Below are positions 44,732 through 54,118 of a DNA stretch of 64,000 nt, one piece after another. Within the stretch, counting starts at the first letter, position 1; each line of letters starts with the position of its first letter. The DNA is from Rhodoglobus sp. (GTDB lineage Bacteria; Actinomycetota; Actinomycetes; Actinomycetales; Microbacteriaceae), in assembly GCA_025464445.1 (NCBI GenBank), contig JAODLY010000004.1:1-64000 (forward strand). The letters are read 5' to 3'. The translations under genes and the position numbers were made by a program. The notes beneath the pieces are model-generated. The model searched no databases. It was not told the DNA's origin and saw only the letters and a list, made by a program, of their open reading frames with translations.

Positions 44732-45920
44732 AGCGCGCGCCGAGCAGGTGCTCGGTTGCCAGCTGCTGCAGGCGCACGAAGCCGAAGCCCTTGCCGTTGA
44801 AGTACGCGTCGGCGTCGAAGTCCTCGAATGCGGAGCGGTCTGCGAGCAGGTCGTCGTAGGTCTCGCCGGCGGCGAGCGTCGGCTGGGCGAGCTCTGCGAC
44901 GCGGGAATTCGCGAGCGCCTCCTGCACCTCCGGGTCCGCACGGAACGCGGCCGCCCGCTCCTTGAGCAGCAGGTAGGTGCGCATGTTGGCCGCCGCGGAG
45001 TCCCAGACCCCGACCTCGTCCTCGGTGCGGCTCGGCTTGTAGTCGAAGTGGCGCGGGCCGTCGTAGACCGGTCCGCCGTTGGGGCCGCCGTTCTCGAGCA
45101 GGTCGACGAGCGCGAAGGCATTGTGGATGTCGCCGTGCCCGAACACGAGGTCCTGGTCGTACTTGATGCCGCGCTGGCCGTTCAGGTCGATGTGGAAGAG
45201 CTTGCCCTGGTAGAGCGCCTGCGCGATGCCGGAGGTGAAGTTGAGCCCGGCCATCTGCTCATGCCCGACCTCGGGATTGACGCCGAACAGTTCGGGCTTC
45301 TCGAGCGTCGAGATGAATGCCATGGCGTGCCCGACAGTGGGCAGCAGGATGTCGCCGCGGGGCTCATTGGGCTTCGGCTCGATCGCGAACCGGATGTCGT
45401 ACCCCTTGTCTGTCACGTACTGGGCGAACACGTTCACGGCTTCGCGGTAACGCTCGAGGGCGCTGCGGATGTCTTTCGCCGCGTCGTACTCCGCGCCCTC
45501 CCGGCCGCCCCACATGACGAAGGTCTTGGCACCGAGCTCTACGCCCAGCTCGAGCTGGCGCATGGCCTTGCGCATCGCGAAGCGGCGCACCACTCGGTCG
45601 TTGGAGGTGAAGCCGCCGTCCTTGAACACCGGCGCACTGAACAGGTTGGTGGTGACCATCGGGATGATGAGGCCTGTGTCCGCGAGCGCCTGCTTGAGCC
45701 GGTCGATCTGCTTCTGGCGCTCGGCGACAGTGGAGCCGAACGCGAAGAGGTCGTCATCGTGGAAGGTGAGCCCGTATGCGCCGAGCTCCGCGAGCTTCTC
45801 CACGCCGTGCACGACGTCGAGCGGGGCACGGGTCGGACCACCGAACGGGTCGGCGCCGTTGTATCCGATGGTCCAGAGTCCGAAAGAGAACTTGTCTGCG
45901 GGAGTGGGGTGGGCGGCCAT
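44730..45920 (-). CDS. xylA: Xylose isomerase
   Basis: This 396-residue protein is a class I xylose isomerase as found in actinobacteria. It has the catalytic His in TFHDDDLF, metal ligands in [31 protein letters not shown] and HFDYKPSR, and the usual [17 protein letters not shown] start. It converts D-xylose to D-xylulose. The ribosome site AAGAGGAAG precedes the ATG. It is the first gene of the minus-strand xylose block and is divergent from an SMP-30 family gene. Confidence 0.96.
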   Translation of the reverse strand: MAAHPTPADKFSFGLWTIGYNGADPFGGPTRAPLDVVHGVEKLAELGAYGLTFHDDDLFAFGSTVAERQKQIDRLKQALADTGLIIPMVTTNLFSAPVFKDGGFTSNDRVVRRFAMRKAMRQLELGVELGAKTFVMWGGREGAEYDAAKDIRSALERYREAVNVFAQYVTDKGYDIRFAIEPKPNEPRGDILLPTVGHAMAFISTLEKPELFGVNPEVGHEQMAGLNFTSGIAQALYQGKLFHIDLNGQRGIKYDQDLVFGHGDIHNAFALVDLLENGGPNGGPVYDGPRHFDYKPSRTEDEVGVWDSAAANMRTYLLLKERAAAFRADPEVQEALANSRVAELAQPTLAAGETYDDLLADRSAFEDFDADAYFNGKGFGFVRLQQLATEHLLGAR

Positions 45921-45958
45921 GGGGCTTCCTCTTCTTTCAACGACAGGTATGGCTATTT

Positions 45959-45977
45959 ATGTTCGAGCCAACAACAT
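45959..45977. promoter_or_regulatory. Possible xylose operator
   Basis: ATGTT-N9-AACAT is an inverted repeat overlapping the proposed xylA -10 box. It is a candidate site for the ROK regulator; the arms are short. Confidence 0.35.
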
Positions 45978-46004
45978 ATTATCCGTGTACCGTGACCACG
46001 CAAA
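45976..46004 (-). promoter_or_regulatory. Proposed xylA promoter
   Basis: On the minus strand, TTTGCG, 17 nt, then TAATAT lie 56 nt before the xylA start. The -10 box is good and the -35 box is weak. Confidence 0.45.
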
Positions 46005-46061
46005 GCAGTTGGTGATCCTGGGGGCCAAGGAGTCGATAGTGCGCGACAATCACGTGGGCAA

Positions 46062-46919
46062 ATGAGAGCAGCACAGCAGGTAAGCGGGCCGATCGCGAAT
46101 CATGCCGAGGGGCCGTTCTGGGATGCAATCGGCCAGCGGTTGCTCTTCGTCGACATGCTCGCCGGTGCGCTTGTGGAACTGGATGCCGCCGGCCGTCCAA
46201 CCCGGCACGAAGTCGGCACCGTGGCGGCCGCCGTCCGCGCCAGGTCGGCCGGCGGCTTCGTCATCGCCCTCGAGCATGGTGTCGCGCTGCTGGATTCGGC
46301 GCTCTCCGTCGTCGAAGTGCTGCCCCCGCTGCTCCACGACCCCCTCATCCGCATGAACGACGGCGGCTGCGACCCGCAGGGCCGCTTCTACTGCGGCACT
46401 ATGGCGTATGCGGAGACGCAGGGCGCCGGCGCCCTCCTCCGACTCGATCCCGACCGCAGCACGCACACGGTGCTGGAGGGCGTGACGATCTCCAACGGGC
46501 TGCAGTGGAGCGCAGACGGCACCCGCGTGTTCTACAACGACACCCCGACCGGCAGCATCGACGTGTTCGATTTCGACGCGGCATCCGGGGCCTTCTCCAA
46601 CCGGCGGCCGTTTGCGGTGATCGACCCGCAGGACGGGTATCCGGATGGAATGGCGATCGACTCGGAGGACGGCGTGTGGGTAGCCGTATGGAGTGGCGGC
46701 CAGGTTCGACGCTATGACCCGGCGGGCTCACTCACCGAAGTCGTCACCGTTCCGGCAAGCCAGTCCACCGCGTGCACGTTCGGCGGAGCCGATCTCAGCA
46801 CGCTGTACATCACCACATCCCGTTTGCGGCTGCCAGAGGATGCACAGCCCGAGGCGGGGTCGATCTTCGCCATCGACGTGGGCGTCGCCGGCGCCGCGCC
46901 CCACAGTTACGCGGGCTGA
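46062..46919 (+). CDS. SMP-30/gluconolactonase family protein
   Basis: This 285-residue six-bladed beta-propeller protein has the metal-site residues of the family: Glu in HAEGPFWD, Asn in RMNDGGCDPQGRFYCGTM, SNGLQWSADG and PDGMAIDSEDGVWVA. It probably hydrolyses a sugar-acid lactone. It is divergent from xylA, so a pentonolactone is possible, but no xylose dehydrogenase was recognised in the block. It ends 15 nt before the convergent esterase stop. Confidence 0.88.
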   Translation: MRAAQQVSGPIANHAEGPFWDAIGQRLLFVDMLAGALVELDAAGRPTRHEVGTVAAAVRARSAGGFVIALEHGVALLDSALSVVEVLPPLLHDPLIRMNDGGCDPQGRFYCGTMAYAETQGAGALLRLDPDRSTHTVLEGVTISNGLQWSADGTRVFYNDTPTGSIDVFDFDAASGAFSNRRPFAVIDPQDGYPDGMAIDSEDGVWVAVWSGGQVRRYDPAGSLTEVVTVPASQSTACTFGGADLSTLYITTSRLRLPEDAQPEAGSIFAIDVGVAGAAPHSYAG

Positions 46920-46933
46920 ACCACTGCGAGCTC

Positions 46934-47914
46934 TCAGCCGACGCGGTCGGCCAACCACTCGGCCTGGCGCAGCCATTGGTAGCTCTGCCCGCCTTCGTGC
47001 GCATTGAAGGGGTAGACCTCGATGGCCGCGTCGTCAGTGGCCAGATGGTTGTATGCCGCGAACACCGTCGACGGCATCACCACTTCATCCATGAGCGCCA
47101 CGGAGAACAGCGCCGGGGCGGCGATCCGGCGGGCGAAGTTGACGCCGTCGAAGTAACCCAGCGTCTCGAAGACCCGCGCGACCTCATTGCGGTGCACCGC
47201 GAGGTACTGGGCGATCTCCGGGAACGGGCCGGAGGGGGTGATCTCCACGGCGCGACGGAAATGGCACAGGAAGGGCACGTCTGGCATGACGGCCAGCACC
47301 TGCGGTACGAGCCCGGCGACCGCGAGCGACATGCCGCCACCCTGGCTCCCACCGGTCACCGCGATGCGCTGTGGGTCGACGAAGTCGAGGCCGGCGACCG
47401 CGTCGACAAGGCGCACCGCGTCCGTGAACAGCCGCCGGTAATAGTAATCGTCGGGGTTGGAGATGCCCTTGGTCATGAAACCCGCGACTGAAGGCCCCGA
47501 ACCGTGCGGATCGCCGGTGGTCCCGCCGCTTCCCCAGCCGCTACCCTGCCCCCTCGTGTCCATGAAGAGGTGCACGTACCCGCTCGCCGCCCACTGCAGC
47601 CGCTCGCCGGCAATCCCGAAGCCGCCGTTGTAGCCGTTGTACTCGATGACTGCGGGTAGTCGCCCGGACGCGCCCTTGGGCCTGGTGAGCCACGCGTGAA
47701 CCGGCTCGCCGCCATACCCGGGGAACGTGAGGTCGAGGATGTCGAGCTCGGTCACCGGCGTCTTCGCCGGTCTAAGCACGACTTCTCCGTCGGCACCACG
47801 CGCCTCCGCGAGTGTGCGGCTCCAGAACTCGTCGAAGTCCTCGGGCTCGTACACGTGCGGCTTGTAGGCCTCGAGTTCGGCAAGTGTCAGGTCGCTGATG
47901 GGCACGGGCATCAC
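46934..47914 (-). CDS. Acetylxylan esterase (AXE1 family)
   Basis: This 326-residue alpha/beta hydrolase is of the AXE1/cephalosporin-C deacetylase family. It has the nucleophile elbow GGSQGGGMSLA, an Asp in the MDEVV strand region, and the C-terminal NAHEGGQSYQW with the catalytic His. No signal peptide is seen, so it should remove acetyl groups from imported xylo-oligosaccharides in the cytoplasm. This fits the neighbouring xylose genes. Two adjacent ATG codons are possible starts. Confidence 0.9.
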   Translation of the reverse strand: MMPVPISDLTLAELEAYKPHVYEPEDFDEFWSRTLAEARGADGEVVLRPAKTPVTELDILDLTFPGYGGEPVHAWLTRPKGASGRLPAVIEYNGYNGGFGIAGERLQWAASGYVHLFMDTRGQGSGWGSGGTTGDPHGSGPSVAGFMTKGISNPDDYYYRRLFTDAVRLVDAVAGLDFVDPQRIAVTGGSQGGGMSLAVAGLVPQVLAVMPDVPFLCHFRRAVEITPSGPFPEIAQYLAVHRNEVARVFETLGYFDGVNFARRIAAPALFSVALMDEVVMPSTVFAAYNHLATDDAAIEVYPFNAHEGGQSYQWLRQAEWLADRVG

Positions 47915-47950
47915 AGTACGACCCCGCGGCCCGTCACGCGAACCGCCTCG

Positions 47951-49006
47951 CTAACCCCGTCTCGTGCGGGCGGCGAAACGTTGCTGCAGCAGCACTGCGA
48001 GCACGATGATGACGCCCTTCGCCAGGGCTTGCACCGAGGTGTTGAGGTTGTTCTGCGTGAAGATGTTCGTGAGGGTGGCGAAGATCAGCACGCCGAACAC
48101 CGTGCCCACGATTGTGCCGCGGCCACCGATCAGCAGTGTGCCGCCGACGACGACCGCTGCGATGGCGTCGAGCTCATAGAGTGTGCCGTGCGTCGACGTT
48201 CCCGCAGTCGTGCGCCCGACGATCATCACGGACGCGATGCCGGCGGTCAGCCCGGACAGTGCGTAGACGTACACGGTGTGGCGCTTGACCTTGAGCCCGG
48301 CAAGACGTGCCGCCTCGCGGTTGCCACCGATCGCCACCGTGCGGCGGCCGAAAGTCGTGCGGTTCAGAAGTATCCAGCCGAGCACAGCCACGATCACGAA
48401 GATCCAGATGAGCACGGGCACTCCGAGCAGGTTCGCCCGAAAGAACTCGATGAGCGACTGGGAGCGCACGATCTGGGTGGTGCGGTTCGAGAGGATCTCG
48501 GCGAGGCCGCGAGCCCCGACCAGCATCGCAAGGGTGGCCATGAACGCGACGACATTGCCGTAGGAGATCACTATCCCGTTGATGATCCCCGCGATCGTGC
48601 CGACGGCGATCGCGGCGACCACCATGATGATCCAGAGGTTCTGGCCCGCGAGGGTCTGCACCACGGAAAGGGTCGCGACCACGGAGCCGAGGCCCATGAC
48701 GGAGCCGACGGACAGGTCGATGCCGCCCCCGATGATCACGAAGGTCATGCCGATGCTCAGCACCCCGATGATCGAGGCGAAGCGGATGATCGTGAGCACG
48801 TTCTCGATATTGGTGAACCTGTCGCCGGCGGTGACCGCTCCGATCGCGAAGAGCACGCCGAGCGCGATCACGAGGCCGAGGTTGCGTCCGAACCCGCTGG
48901 ACAGCAGCCGCGAGAACCAGCCGCGGCCGTCCTCCTCCTGCGTGGGTGCCGGGCCCATGACCGGGGCCGTGGGCTCCGCGGATGGGACTATGGTCTGCTC
49001 GCTCAC
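47951..49006 (-). CDS. Ribose-type sugar ABC transporter permease
   Basis: This 351-residue permease is of the RbsC class with the GGGIDLSVGSVMGLGSVVATL motif and GGNREAARLAGLKVKR loop. Its GTG overlaps the ATPase stop by 4 nt. With the 49003 ATPase and the divergently encoded 50731 binding protein it forms a complete importer. The substrate may be a cyclitol or pentose judging from the dehydrogenase and isomerase downstream of the binding protein; this is inference. Confidence 0.88.
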   Translation of the reverse strand: MSEQTIVPSAEPTAPVMGPAPTQEEDGRGWFSRLLSSGFGRNLGLVIALGVLFAIGAVTAGDRFTNIENVLTIIRFASIIGVLSIGMTFVIIGGGIDLSVGSVMGLGSVVATLSVVQTLAGQNLWIIMVVAAIAVGTIAGIINGIVISYGNVVAFMATLAMLVGARGLAEILSNRTTQIVRSQSLIEFFRANLLGVPVLIWIFVIVAVLGWILLNRTTFGRRTVAIGGNREAARLAGLKVKRHTVYVYALSGLTAGIASVMIVGRTTAGTSTHGTLYELDAIAAVVVGGTLLIGGRGTIVGTVFGVLIFATLTNIFTQNNLNTSVQALAKGVIIVLAVLLQQRFAARTRRG

Positions 49007-50523
49007 GCGGCACTTCCTTCCATGACGGTCTCGAGCACTCCGTGCTCGTCGATATCGGACGCCGCGACTGTTGCCAGTACACGACCCTCGGCGATGATGA
49101 GAACGCGGTCGGCAAGCCCGAGCACTTCCTCGATCTCGCTCGACACGATCACGATCGCGGTTCCTGCGGCGGAGAGCTTGCGGATGAGGGCGTAGATCTC
49201 GGCACGGGCGCCGACATCCACCCCCCTGGTGGGTTCGTCGAGCAGCAGCACACGCGTGCCGTGCACAAGCCAGCGGGCGAGCAGGATCTTCTGCTGGTTG
49301 CCCCCGGAGAGCGTGCCAGCGGGCCGGTCGGGATCGGCCGGCCGCAGCTCGAGCGCCTCGATCTGCGTGCGTGCGGCCGACCGCTCCGCGCGCTCATTGA
49401 GAAAGGAGAACCGCGCGAACCTGGCGAAGGTGGAGAGGGTCACGTTGCGGTACACCGGCTCCTCGAGCAGCAGGCCCTGGCTCTTGCGCTCCTCAGGTGA
49501 CAGTCCCATGTCGTGGTTGACGGCATCCCGCACCGACCCGGGTTTGAGGGCGACACCGGCTATTGCGACAGTGCCCGCGGACGGCTTGAGCGCACCATAG
49601 ACGGCCTCGAGGATCTCGGATCGACCGGAACCGACGAGCCCCGCGAGCCCCACGACTTCGCCGGCCCGCACCGCGAAGTTGACGTTCTCGAACAGGCCGC
49701 GCACGGTGAGGCCGGTTACCGTCAGCACCTCCGGGGAGTCGACCGGCACGGGAGGGGCTGGCGGGAACACGTTCTCGAGCTCCCGTCCGGTCATCAGCCG
49801 GATGAGTTCGCCCGTGGGGGTCTCGGTAACCGAGAGGCCGCTTGCGGTGCTCCTGCCGTCCTTGATCACCGAGATGCGATCGCCGATCTGGCGGATCTCC
49901 TCGAGACGATGGGAGATGTAGACGACTGCGATCCCGGCAGCTGTCAGCTCGCGCACAACCCTGAACAGGTTCTTGACCTCTTCGGAGTCGAGCACGGCGG
50001 ATGGCTCGTCCATGATTATCAGGCGGGTGTCGCGTGAGAGCGCGCGGGCCATGCTCACGATCTGCTTGTTGGCCGCGGACAGAGACCCGACCTCACGGTT
50101 GGGTGAGAGGTCGCCGTGACCCAGGCGGCGAAGCAGGTCGCGTGCGAGCTTGAACGCCTTGCGTCGATTGATGAAACCCGCATTCGCGATCTCGTGCCCG
50201 AGGAAGATGTTCTCGGCGACACTGAGGCCATCGACGACATCGAGTTCCTGGTACATCGTCGCGATGCCGAGGTCGAGCGCCGCGACCGGGTTGGTGATCG
50301 TGATCGGTTCGCCGCGCCAGATGATCTCCCCGTCATCCGGGGTGTAAACACCCGCGAGGAGCTTGATGAGGGTCGACTTGCCTGCGCCGTTCTGCCCGAG
50401 GATGCAGTGCACCTCGCCAGCTTCGATCGACAGGTCGACGCTCTTGAGCGCGCGCACACCAGCAAATGCCTTGGTAACGCCCCTCACCTCGAGCAGGGGC
50501 ACGGCATGGTCGACTTTGTCCAT
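49003..50523 (-). CDS. Ribose-type sugar ABC transporter ATPase with two ABC domains
   Basis: This protein of about 506 residues has two tandem ABC domains. The first has GQNGAGKSTLIKLL, LSAANKQIVSMARAL and LIIMDEPSAVLD. The second has a degenerate Walker A (GLVGSGRSEI) with LSGGNQQKILLARW and LLLDEPTRGVD, which is normal for RbsA/MglA proteins. The ATG at 50523 matches the family start; the ORF track begins 32 codons earlier. It is divergent from the binding-protein gene across a 207-nt control region. Confidence 0.9.
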   Translation of the reverse strand: MDKVDHAVPLLEVRGVTKAFAGVRALKSVDLSIEAGEVHCILGQNGAGKSTLIKLLAGVYTPDDGEIIWRGEPITITNPVAALDLGIATMYQELDVVDGLSVAENIFLGHEIANAGFINRRKAFKLARDLLRRLGHGDLSPNREVGSLSAANKQIVSMARALSRDTRLIIMDEPSAVLDSEEVKNLFRVVRELTAAGIAVVYISHRLEEIRQIGDRISVIKDGRSTASGLSVTETPTGELIRLMTGRELENVFPPAPPVPVDSPEVLTVTGLTVRGLFENVNFAVRAGEVVGLAGLVGSGRSEILEAVYGALKPSAGTVAIAGVALKPGSVRDAVNHDMGLSPEERKSQGLLLEEPVYRNVTLSTFARFARFSFLNERAERSAARTQIEALELRPADPDRPAGTLSGGNQQKILLARWLVHGTRVLLLDEPTRGVDVGARAEIYALIRKLSAAGTAIVIVSSEIEEVLGLADRVLIIAEGRVLATVAASDIDEHGVLETVMEGSAA

Positions 50524-50527
50524 GACG

Positions 50528-50614
50528 GCAACATAACAGAGTCGGAGCAATTCGGTCGAAAATCGCAAAAAGTACGCATTCTTTTGCCGGTTGTCGAAAG
50601 AAGTGTTATGTTGC
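50528..50614. promoter_or_regulatory. Divergent control region with two matching promoter elements
   Basis: TGTTATGTTGC occurs once for each gene direction (minus strand at 50528-50538, plus strand at 50604-50614), so the two copies form an 11-bp perfect inverted repeat 65 nt apart. Each contains a -10-like TATGTT. On the plus strand TTGCCG lies 17 nt before it. Confidence 0.55.
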
Positions 50615-50730
50615 TTCAAACGTCAATGTGGACCACGTGAGATCTGCCGCGCTTCTTCGTGGTGGTGATCGCCAATGCACCTCCTCGTTGGCGACCAGAT
50701 ACTGCATTTCACTTACCAAGGAGGAAGTAC

Positions 50731-51774
50731 ATGCTGGCAACTCGTATGAGCCGCAAGATGCTCATCACCGCGGGCGCATCCCTCACCGTCGCAGCCCTGC
50801 TTTCCGGCTGCACGGCGGGAACACCCGAAGCGGGAACCACACCGACAGACAGCACCGTCCAAGGCAACGCAGCCACGGGCAACACCATCACCATCGGGTT
50901 CTCCGGACCGGCGGCCGACCACGGCTGGCTCGGCGCGATCAACTCGGCGGCCATCGCCGAGGCGGCCAAGTACCCGGACATCAAGCTGGTCGTCGCTGAG
51001 GGCACCAACGATGCGAACCTGCAGATCAGCCAGGTCGAGACCTTCATCAACGACAAGGTCGACGCGATAGTGCTCCTGCCGACCGACGGTGCTGCGCTTA
51101 CCGAGGTGGCCATCCAGGCCATGCAGGCGGGCATCCCGGTGATCAATGTCGACCGCGAGTTCTCGAGCACCTTCGCTGCTCGCGTCACGATCCTCGGCGA
51201 CAACTACGGCATGGGCGTGAGCGCCGGTACCTACATCTGCGACAGGCTCGGCGACAAGCCGAACTCGATAATCGCAGAGATCGCCGGGATCGATTCGCTG
51301 CCACTGACCCAGGCGCGCAGCGAGGGCTTCAAGAAGGCGCTCGGCGACTGCGGCCTCAAGGTCAGTAACCGCGTGGCTGCCGACTTCACCGTGCAGGGTG
51401 GTGAGGCTGTGACTTCGCAGCTGCTGTCCGCGGCACCGAAGATCGACGCCATCTGGAACCACGACGACGACCAGGGTGTCGGCGTTCTCGCCGCAATCGC
51501 CGCGGCCGGGCGCAGCGAGTTCTTCATGGTCGGCGGTGCCGGCTCTGCCAACGCCATGCGCGAGATCCAGTCGGGTACGAGCGTGCTGCAGGCGACCGTC
51601 ATCTACCCGTCCACGCAAGCAGCAGACGGCATCCGCCTTGCTCGCCTTGTCGTGCAGGGCAAGGCACTGAGCGACCTGGTCGAGGTCGAGATCCCGAACC
51701 GCATAGTGCTGAACGCGCCCGTCGTCACGAAGGACAACGTGGACCAGTACATCGGCTCGGCATTCGAGTCATAA
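50731..51774 (+). CDS. Ribose-type substrate-binding lipoprotein
   Basis: This 347-residue binding protein of the RbsB class has a lipoprotein signal ending LLSGC (Cys27). ITIGFSGPAADHGWLGAINSAA and the VDAIVLLPTDGAALTEVA strand are typical. AAGGAGG lies 7-8 nt before the ATG at 50731; the ORF track start 24 codons upstream is not supported. It is followed by a strong stem-loop and then, on the same strand, the dehydrogenase and isomerase genes. Confidence 0.9.
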   Translation: MLATRMSRKMLITAGASLTVAALLSGCTAGTPEAGTTPTDSTVQGNAATGNTITIGFSGPAADHGWLGAINSAAIAEAAKYPDIKLVVAEGTNDANLQISQVETFINDKVDAIVLLPTDGAALTEVAIQAMQAGIPVINVDREFSSTFAARVTILGDNYGMGVSAGTYICDRLGDKPNSIIAEIAGIDSLPLTQARSEGFKKALGDCGLKVSNRVAADFTVQGGEAVTSQLLSAAPKIDAIWNHDDDQGVGVLAAIAAAGRSEFFMVGGAGSANAMREIQSGTSVLQATVIYPSTQAADGIRLARLVVQGKALSDLVEVEIPNRIVLNAPVVTKDNVDQYIGSAFES

Positions 51775-51793
51775 CGCAGGAGAACTGACGGCA

Positions 51794-51827
51794 CGGTGCC
51801 CGCGCGTCAAGCTGCGCGCGGGCACCG
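51794..51827 (+). promoter_or_regulatory. GC-rich stem-loop after the binding-protein gene
   Basis: CGGTGCCCGCGCG and CGCGCGGGCACCG form a perfect 13-bp stem with an 8-nt loop and no T tract. Like the one at 20181, it probably protects the binding-protein mRNA or partly ends transcription. Confidence 0.65.
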
Positions 51828-51883
51828 CGAAGTCGACAACCGCCCGCAGGGGCCCCACAAGCACGCACAGAAGGTGAAGACAG

Positions 51884-53059
51884 ATGGCAGACGCGCCTCG
51901 ACTCAAGGTCGCCATGATCGGTCATGGATTCATGGGCCACGCACACTCGCAGGGCTGGCGGGTCGCGCCCCGGTTCTTCGACCTCGCCGCGAACCCCACT
52001 ATGGACGTCGTCGTCGGCCGCAACGCCGAGACCGTCGCAGCGGATGCCGCGCGATGGGGTTGGGCCGAGACCACCACCGACTGGCGCGAGGTCATCGCGC
52101 GCGACGACATCGACATCGTCGACATCGTCACCCCGGGCGACTCCCACGCCGAGATCGCCATCGCCGCCCTCGAGGCCGGCAAGCACGTGCTGTGCGAGAA
52201 GCCGCTCGCGAACACCGTCTCCGAAGCCGAGGCCATGACGGATGCCGCGGCAAAGGCCGCAGCAAGAGGCGTGTACGCCATGACCGGGTTCACCTACCGC
52301 CGGGTTCCCGCTGCGACTTTCGCGCGCGACCTGGTGGCTGCGGGAAAGCTCGGCGAGATCTACCAGGTGCGCGCAAGCTACCTGCAGGACTGGCTCACCG
52401 ACCCGGAGGTGCCGCTCGCCTGGCGGCTACAGAAGGAGCTCGCCGGTTCGGGGGCGCTCGGCGACATCGGCGCCCACGCTATCGACCTTTCACAGTTCAT
52501 CACCGGCCTGACCCTCACGAGCGTTTCCGGCATAATCGAGACGATCATCAAGGAACGACCCATCCTCGAGTCCAGCTCAGGGCTCGGCGGCACGGGCGGT
52601 GCGGAGAAGGGCGTGGTCACAGTCGACGATGTCGCCCTGTTCACCGGCCGGTACGACTCGGGGGTGCTCGGCATCTTCGAGGCCACTCGCTTCGCGACGG
52701 GCCGCAAGAACGCGCTCAGGGTCGAGGTCTCCGGCTCGAAAGGCGCGCTCGCGTTCGACCTCGAAGACATGAACACCCTGAGCTACTACGACGGGACTGC
52801 GCCCGCGGGCGAGCAGGGGTTCACGAAGATCCTGGTCACCGAGCCGCAGCATCCGTACATCGCGAACTGGTGGCCGGCCGGGCACATCCTCGGCTACGAG
52901 CACGCCTTCTCCCACCAGGCAAAGGACTTCATCGACGCGATCACCTCCGGCACCCAGCCGACCCCGTCGTTCGAGGACGGGCTGCAGGTGCAGCGGGTCC
53001 TCGCCGCCATCGAAGCCAGCTCCAGCAATGGAAGCGCCTGGACCTCGACCACCAAGTAG
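51884..53059 (+). CDS. Gfo/Idh/MocA family oxidoreductase
   Basis: This 391-residue dehydrogenase has a Rossmann turn [17 protein letters not shown], the active-site Lys in LCEKPLANT, and a C-domain containing [17 protein letters not shown] with the conserved Asp and His. It belongs to the larger subgroup with the [22 protein letters not shown] motif, seen in inositol and sugar dehydrogenases. It lies between the importer binding protein and the isomerase on the same strand. The substrate is unknown. Confidence 0.9.
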   Translation: MADAPRLKVAMIGHGFMGHAHSQGWRVAPRFFDLAANPTMDVVVGRNAETVAADAARWGWAETTTDWREVIARDDIDIVDIVTPGDSHAEIAIAALEAGKHVLCEKPLANTVSEAEAMTDAAAKAAARGVYAMTGFTYRRVPAATFARDLVAAGKLGEIYQVRASYLQDWLTDPEVPLAWRLQKELAGSGALGDIGAHAIDLSQFITGLTLTSVSGIIETIIKERPILESSSGLGGTGGAEKGVVTVDDVALFTGRYDSGVLGIFEATRFATGRKNALRVEVSGSKGALAFDLEDMNTLSYYDGTAPAGEQGFTKILVTEPQHPYIANWWPAGHILGYEHAFSHQAKDFIDAITSGTQPTPSFEDGLQVQRVLAAIEASSSNGSAWTSTTK

Positions 53060-53069
53060 GGAGCACCCA

Positions 53070-54071
53070 ATGTCTCGACCGATAACCCTGTTCACCGGCC
53101 AGTGGGCCGACCTGCCGCTCGAAGAGGTCGCGAAACTCGCCTCCGGCTGGGGCTACGACGGCCTCGAACTCGCCTGCTGGGGAGACCATCTCGATCCGAG
53201 TCGTTGGGATGACGCCGAGTATGTCCAGGGGCGCCTCGACCTGCTCGCGAAGTACAACCTGAAGGTGTTCGCGATCTCCAATCACCTCATGGGACAAGCG
53301 GTGTGCGACGATCCGATAGACCAGCGGCACCAGGACATCCTCCCGGCCGCCGTCTGGGGCGACGGGGACGCCGAGGGCGTGCGCCAGCGTGCCGCCGAGC
53401 AGATGAAGAACACGGCCCGTCTTGCCGCGAAACTCGGAGTGAAGACAGTCATCGGGTTCACGGGCTCGTCGATCTGGAAGTACATCGCCATGTTCCCCCC
53501 GGTGTCGCAGGAGGCCATCGACGCCGGCTACCAGGATTTCGCCGACAGGTGGAACCCCATCCTCGACGTCTTCGACGAGGTCGGCGTTCGCTTCGCGCAC
53601 GAGGTGCATCCGAGCGAGATCGCGTTCGACTACTGGTCTACAGTCCGCACCCTCGAGGCGATCGGCCACCGGGAGACCTTCGGGCTCAACTGGGACCCGA
53701 GCCACTTCGTCTGGCAGGACCTCGACCCTGTCGGCTTTCTCTGGGATTTCAAAGACCGGATCTACCACGTGGATTGCAAAGACACGAAGAAGCGCATGGG
53801 CAACGGCAAGAACGGCAGGCTCGGATCGCTGCTGGCCTGGGCCGACGGTCGCCGCGGTTGGGACTTCATCTCCACCGGCCACGGTGACGTGCCGTGGGAA
53901 GACAGCTTCCGCATGCTCAACCAGATCGGCTACGACGGCCCGATCTCCGTCGAGTGGGAGGACGCGGGCATGGATCGCCTCATCGGGGCCCCCGAAGCCC
54001 TCGAGTTCGTGCGCAGGCTGACCTTCGACCCACCCAGTGCAGCCTTCGACGCGGCATTCAGCTCCAAGTGA
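53070..54071 (+). CDS. Sugar phosphate isomerase/epimerase (TIM barrel)
   Basis: This 333-residue TIM-barrel protein has the family pattern [36 protein letters not shown], then [37 protein letters not shown] and [11 protein letters not shown], which supply likely metal ligands. GTAGGGAG precedes the ATG at 53070. It is longer than the 248-residue member at 6557 and belongs to a different branch, though both are paired with a Gfo/Idh gene. It probably acts on the product of the preceding dehydrogenase. Confidence 0.88.
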   Translation: MSRPITLFTGQWADLPLEEVAKLASGWGYDGLELACWGDHLDPSRWDDAEYVQGRLDLLAKYNLKVFAISNHLMGQAVCDDPIDQRHQDILPAAVWGDGDAEGVRQRAAEQMKNTARLAAKLGVKTVIGFTGSSIWKYIAMFPPVSQEAIDAGYQDFADRWNPILDVFDEVGVRFAHEVHPSEIAFDYWSTVRTLEAIGHRETFGLNWDPSHFVWQDLDPVGFLWDFKDRIYHVDCKDTKKRMGNGKNGRLGSLLAWADGRRGWDFISTGHGDVPWEDSFRMLNQIGYDGPISVEWEDAGMDRLIGAPEALEFVRRLTFDPPSAAFDAAFSSK

Positions 54072-54118
54072 CAGCTACGCTTTAGCGGTCGCGTGCAGCA
54101 GATCGAGAGGGGGGCATC

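Noticed and set aside
49003-50523. Degenerate Walker A in the second ABC domain taken as a sign of inactivation
   Set aside because: A degenerate second nucleotide site is normal for RbsA/MglA/AraG-type ATPases.
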